A stretch of DNA of 19,633 nt from Gyrodactylus bullatarudis (lineage: Eukaryota; Platyhelminthes; Monogenea; Gyrodactylidea; Gyrodactylidae): positions 1-19,633 of the forward strand of contig SSNU01000189.1 of assembly GCA_012064415.1 (NCBI GenBank). The letters are read 5' to 3'. Made by a program: the position numbers and the translations under genes. The notes beneath the pieces are model-generated. The model had not been told where the DNA came from. It made no database searches and worked only from the letters and a program-made list of their open reading frames with translations. Positions 16,766 to 19,633 of the stretch are shown here, piece by piece (the first letter of the stretch is position 1; every line of letters starts with the position of its first letter).

Positions 16766-16987
16766 CTATTGGAATTTATTCAATTTGTTGAGCATAAATA
16801 ATTATTTCTATTAGTTTATATCACGATTACCTTTCTTGCACTTGGTTAAAATTTTGTTACATCTTTGTACGATATAAGTGCAAACATTGGAATTATTGAT
16901 TTATAGTTTAAATTACAATAGACTTTTATGTTGAGCATCCTCAATGAGTAGAATTAGATTTTCGGGATTATTTCGTGATGTATTCAT
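16766..16987 (-). CDS. candidate upstream exon, in frame with the 220-codon ORF after splicing
   Basis: After the acceptor GAATTTATTTTAG the minus strand reads ATG at 16987 and MNTSRNNPENLILLIEDAQH, then KSL, up to a donor TATT|GTAATT at 16917. If it is spliced to 16765 (acceptor TTCCAATAG), the frame continues LAEKAEVNNS and then meets TAG, after which KKRG and the 220-codon ORF follow in the same frame. So one amber codon separates the two. Other readings: this is a short upstream ORF, or a purine-rich acceptor just after the TAG is used. Exon weakly supported. Confidence 0.3.
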
Positions 16988-17404
16988 CCTAAAATAAATT
17001 CTAGATTAACAAAGATTTAAAGCTTGTATCAATATTGAGTTCAACTATTCAAAAATATTTTTAGATCCTCATGTATTCTGAAGCGCCAAATCAGGCTTGA
17101 ACTTCACAATAAAATAATAAAAATTTGTATTCTAGCTAATATCACAATGTTCTTGCCTCTAAATGTTTTTTCATTCATCTAGCTCTATTAATAAGCGAAA
17201 AAATGTTCGTTCTATATCAATAAAAATAACTCCATCCGATGCTAAATAAAAAGTAGTTTCACTTGCCTAAATTTTATGCATCAATATCATAATGGGTGAA
17301 AACGAGTTTAGAGTTGATATGATCGGGATTTTCGTTTTCGAATGAAAATCGATAAAATTCCATTTATAATTTGACTTTAGTTATGTATTCCCATTTTTTC
17401 TTAC

Positions 17405-17492
17405 CGATGATGTCATACCATGTAAGCTTTGCAATGTAGAGATACCACCGTTCTTATGTTGAATAAGGATGTTAAATGTTAGCAGACCCGAT
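17405..17492 (-). CDS. candidate internal exon of the minus-strand gene
   Basis: An 88-bp piece between the acceptor ATTTACGTAG (ending 17493) and the strong donor TCATCG|GTAAGA (17405/17404). It reads SGLLTFNILIQHKNGGIS then TLQSLHGMTSS, ending in phase 0. It accepts two bases of a codon from upstream, which is what the candidate exon at 18263-18320 offers. Downstream, phase 0 fits the possible acceptor at 16735. No domain recognised. Confidence 0.33.
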
Positions 17493-17498
17493 CTACGT

Positions 17499-17626
17499 AA
17501 ATTTTTTTAAAATTTGAAGTTATATTGATACTTTATTGGGAAAAATCCATTAAAACAATGTTATTAAAATTGTATTATTATCAAATTTTTCTTTTGTACT
17601 AACAATAAAACTATTTAATAAACTAT
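17499..17626. other. no feature seen
   Basis: Short A+T-rich stretch between the candidate exon and the foldback half. It would be intronic if the exon is real. Confidence 0.4.
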
Positions 17627-17872
17627 CTAGTTAATATGAAGATGGGAATTTATGATTTTTCCAAAATTCTTATTTTTTCATCAAGAAATCGAATTTGATC
17701 AAGATTTTTTTGAATCTAGAAATCATGAGGCCCATTTTTTACAATACGGAGAAAAAATTTCCCATTTTTTTGAGCTTTGAGTTGAAAATTTTTGTTGATT
17801 TCAATGTGAGAGAGTGATCAAAAGTTGATTTTTAGGATCACAATAAGACAAAAAAACCGATCATAATAAAAC
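17627..17872 (+). repeat. foldback family C, left half only
   Basis: It starts CTAGTTAATATGAAGATGGG and runs in parallel with the left arm of the 6329 copy up to GTGATCAAAAGTTGATTTTT and AGGATCACAATAAGAC, where similarity stops. No inverted partner is found. It lies in the putative intron between the exons at 18263 and 17492. Confidence 0.75.
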
Positions 17873-17918
17873 TTTTGAACTGGCAACTTGAAATATCAAA
17901 AGTAAGTATGCACACTAA

Positions 17919-17958
17919 CCGTAAGTATGCTTACTTACGTGAGTGAGCATATTTACGG
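17919..17958. repeat. 40-bp imperfect palindrome
   Basis: CCGTAAGTATGCTTACTTAC is followed directly by an inverted copy, GTGAGTGAGCATATTTACGG, with 16 of 20 positions matching. A related GTAAGTATGC lies just to the left at about 17892. It begins shortly after the truncated foldback copy ends. Confidence 0.55.
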
Positions 17959-18262
17959 TGACATATAGAAATCACTTGCTGCATTCTGATTGGTCGAGAT
18001 AATACTTAATTAGGGGCTAAATATTCGTGTTTCAATAAAAATAAGATGTTCCAATGAATATATTTTGACTGTAATTTTTTTCATGTAAGTTACTTATCTG
18101 CTTAATTAAACTATGAAGAACATATATAGCCAGCTTAATTTAATCGAAGTTTCTTGAATTCTTGAAGAAATTACCTATACTACTTGAGAGTATTGAGATT
18201 AATTTTCGATGTAAAATATTCTTACTTCAATAAACTGACAAAACCCCATTAAAAGGTTTTAC

Positions 18263-18320
18263 CGAAGAGAAATTACGCTCCTAGAATTCTCAGATAGGCT
18301 GTGATTATTCTTCCCAGCAC
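18263..18320 (-). CDS. candidate exon upstream of 17405-17492
   Basis: A 58-bp piece between the acceptor AAATTTCTAAG (ending 18321) and the donor CTTCG|GTAAAA (18263/18262). It reads AGKNNHSLSENSRSVISL and ends with two bases of an Arg codon, completed by the A at 17492. Serine- and asparagine-rich like the 220-codon ORF. Support rests on splice sites, phase and composition only. Confidence 0.27.
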
Positions 18321-18640
18321 CTTAGAAATTTTGAAAAATTGACTGAGTGTTCGTAAAAATTAATTTCCAAATAAATCCTCTAAATGGCGAAATTTCACCA
18401 TAAATTTCACCAGTAGATAGGAATTTCAATAGAAATCAGATCCTGATGAAATTTATTCATTTTCATAAAATTTCGTTCCAGTAAATGTTTTTTTATCATT
18501 ACATTTTAAATAATTCACGAGAGAATCAAACTTGAAAGCCTACTTCTTTTAGTTATCGTATCGAAAGGGCTTACCATAATAGAGGTGAAACTGGTAAAAT
18601 TAATTTTTAGTTGAAAAAGAAAAAATTCTTTGATTAATAA
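18321..18640. other. no gene called
   Basis: Intergenic or intronic A+T-rich DNA between the terminal exon at 18736, whose poly(A) signal is at 18644-18653, and the candidate exon at 18263. The minus-strand frame at 18515-18742 is a chance frame over the 3' UTR. Confidence 0.4.
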
Positions 18641-18643
18641 AGT

Positions 18644-18653
18644 TTTATTTATT
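18644..18653 (-). terminator. poly(A) signal (two overlapping AATAAA)
   Basis: The minus strand reads AATAAATAAA at 18653-18644, at a suitable distance after the stop codon at 18736. Confidence 0.5.
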
Positions 18654-18735
18654 AATTTGATCTCTATTGAATTGGAAAAAATAAGATTGCATTGGAATAG
18701 TAGTAAATACTTGTTTGTGAAAAAGATCGACAAAA

Positions 18736-18827
18736 TCAACAAATTAAATGCTTCGGTAGCTCCCCTTTGAGAATACGAGTCATGAGCTCTTCATTGTTGT
18801 GCAAGTCAGACAATTTCACTAGGCCAA
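18736..18827 (-). CDS. 3'-terminal exon, protein unknown, with poly(A) signal
   Basis: After the pyrimidine-rich acceptor TGCTTTTCTTTAG (ending 18828) the minus strand codes for GLVKLSDLHNNEELMTRI, LKGELPKHLIC, and stop TGA at 18738-18736. The exon receives one base of a codon from upstream. Two overlapping AATAAA signals lie at 18653-18644, 83-92 bases after the stop, which is good support for a gene end. The composition is clearly coding-like (codons GGC, GAC, CAC, GGG, CCG) within an A+T-rich setting. I do not recognise the family. The partial exon at the right edge is on the same strand and could belong to this gene, but no link is shown. Confidence 0.5.
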
Positions 18828-18991
18828 CTAAAGAAAAGCATTAACTTTTTTAAGATTGTTTCGAAATCTGGAGTCTTCAATAAAAACTAAATAAAACCTA
18901 AAAGAAGGTTAGTTATGATTCAAATTTAGTCTAACGATTATTCCTATTGTGAAATTATGTTTCTTTTGATCAATAAACATTATCCTTTTAA

Positions 18992-19073
18992 CCCTCGCCC
19001 TGGAAATGACTAAAATGACATAGGAAAATCAATACAAATGGGGTCCAGAGAGACCCCATTTCTATGGCGAGGG
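18992..19073. mobile_element. 82-bp TTAA MITE with internal hairpin
   Basis: The ends CCCTCGCC (18992-18999) and GGCGAGGG (19066-19073) are exact inverted copies, flanked on both sides by TTAA (18988-18991, 19074-19077). Inside, AATGGGGTC and GACCCCATT form a 9-bp stem with loop CAGAGA. CCCT ends and TTAA duplication point to a piggyBac-type source. Very short, probably a deletion derivative. Confidence 0.8.
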
Positions 19074-19228
19074 TTAATAAGGTAATAAGTTATCATTACT
19101 GATAATTATAATTCAAAACTAATAGAGCACTCATTGCAATTATTGATTTTAGAAATGCTTAACTGCTTCATAGGTAACATGATTCTAGATTCTAACGGAT
19201 ATCCCATGTAACTTTTGAGATTACTCAT

Positions 19229-19495
19229 CTAAACCCAATTGACATGAAAATGTGAATTTACTATTTTTACAAAAATTCCGATATTTTTCTCCGGATTCAC
19301 AGAAAAAAATAATTTTTTGAATTCTAAAGATCTGGGTATTCGAAAAAATTCAATCTGACCAAAATTAAGCCAGTTTTCGGATTTCGAAAATGAACCGAAT
19401 TTCCAATTTTTCAACTTTTGAATCCAATATTTTCATCAATTTCGATGATTCAAAGCAGTTAAATGCAGATATTTGGGATCAACGTTAGACAAAGA
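19229..19495 (-). repeat. foldback family D half
   Basis: From AATTGACATGAAAATG through TTCAATCTGACCAAAATTAA and GATTCAAAGCAGTTAAATGC to GTTAGACAAAGAATTC. Read on the minus strand it parallels the 3850-4085 part of the copy at 3650. The frames at 19229-19414 and the end of 19436-19624 are repeat sequence, not protein. Confidence 0.6.
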
Positions 19496-19633
19496 ATTCG
19501 ACTGAGTTAAGTGTTCTTCGAGATTGGTTTTGAGCTGAGCTACCGATGACATAGGAGATTTGAGCAAAGTAAGAAGATGCCAGATTGTTTCACAAATAAA
19601 GATCTCTATTTCGGGCATACTCATCAGTGTGAT
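19496..19633 (-). CDS. partial exon at right edge, BTG/Tob-like N-terminus (tentative)
   Basis: The minus strand is open from the window edge. ATG codons at 19624 and 19618 lead into MPEIEIFICETIWHLLTLLK, then SPMSSVAQLKTNLEEHLTQ, until sequence of foldback family D begins near 19495. The first part is coding-like in composition. The pattern E-I, a hydrophobic helix, then S-x-x-Q-L and L-x-E-x-L resembles the start of the BTG/Tob anti-proliferative domain, but the diagnostic H-W and later motifs are absent. No GT donor is obvious before the repeat, so the exon may be broken by it. The start may lie outside the window. Confidence 0.35.

Noticed and set aside
16158..16801. Two 61-codon frames overlapping the 220-codon ORF (16158-16343 minus, 16616-16801 plus)
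   Set aside because: Other-frame and antisense shadows of the long ORF.
17060..17181. Plus-strand open stretch with hydrophobic residues after ATTTTTAG
   Set aside because: About 38 codons, resembles a membrane segment but without a donor, motif or partner exon.
1..19633. CRISPR array, bacterial operons or phage genes
   Set aside because: Repeats are dispersed or inverted, not regularly spaced direct repeats; all gene signals are eukaryotic.

Overview
The window is strongly A+T-rich, gene-sparse and repeat-rich nuclear DNA from an animal. The support is GT..AG introns, AATAAA poly(A) signals, the first exon of a class A GPCR, and metazoan-type mobile elements (Merlin, Ty3 integrase, TTAA-flanked MITEs, and a hammerhead/tRNA-like retroelement of the kind known beside Penelope-like elements). 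I see no operons, Shine-Dalgarno sites or CRISPR arrays. The lineage cannot be fixed from this sequence. A 28-nt intron and a possible 37-nt intron are a hint, because very short introns mark a few animal groups.

Layout. 1-480: a spliced Merlin/IS1016-type transposase N-terminus. 886-1404: a recent 491-bp insertion with a 14-bp target-site duplication. It consists of a 194-bp inverted repeat that I read as perfect, a tRNA-like Pol III promoter core in the loop, and a hammerhead ribozyme motif at the arm/loop junction. 2508-3355: an inverted pair of repeat modules around a small terminal exon with a basic, AT-hook/PIP-like C-terminus. 3650-8050: degenerate foldback repeats, a TTAA-type MITE and the GPCR first exon (minus strand). 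8050-11600: a second copy of that MITE, a terminal exon with an AT-hook (minus), a relic repeated from 5.24 kb, and a Ty3-type integrase relic. 11600-15060: a foldback element, a 136-bp MITE inside an otherwise open reading frame, an FHA-like exon candidate, and a hAT-like MITE. 15060-18330: a hairpin, candidate coiled-coil exons, and the best gene in the window, a 220-codon hydrophilic ORF with candidate upstream exons (minus). 18640-19633: a terminal exon with poly(A) signal, a tiny TTAA MITE, another foldback half, and a partial exon running off the right edge.

The genes do not form a pathway. Most are fragments separated by introns full of non-autonomous elements. The main novelty is the ribozyme/tRNA/inverted-repeat element at 900-1390. 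Secondary points are the foldback family whose arms appear homogenised within each copy, the MITE that splits an open frame, and the ultrashort introns.
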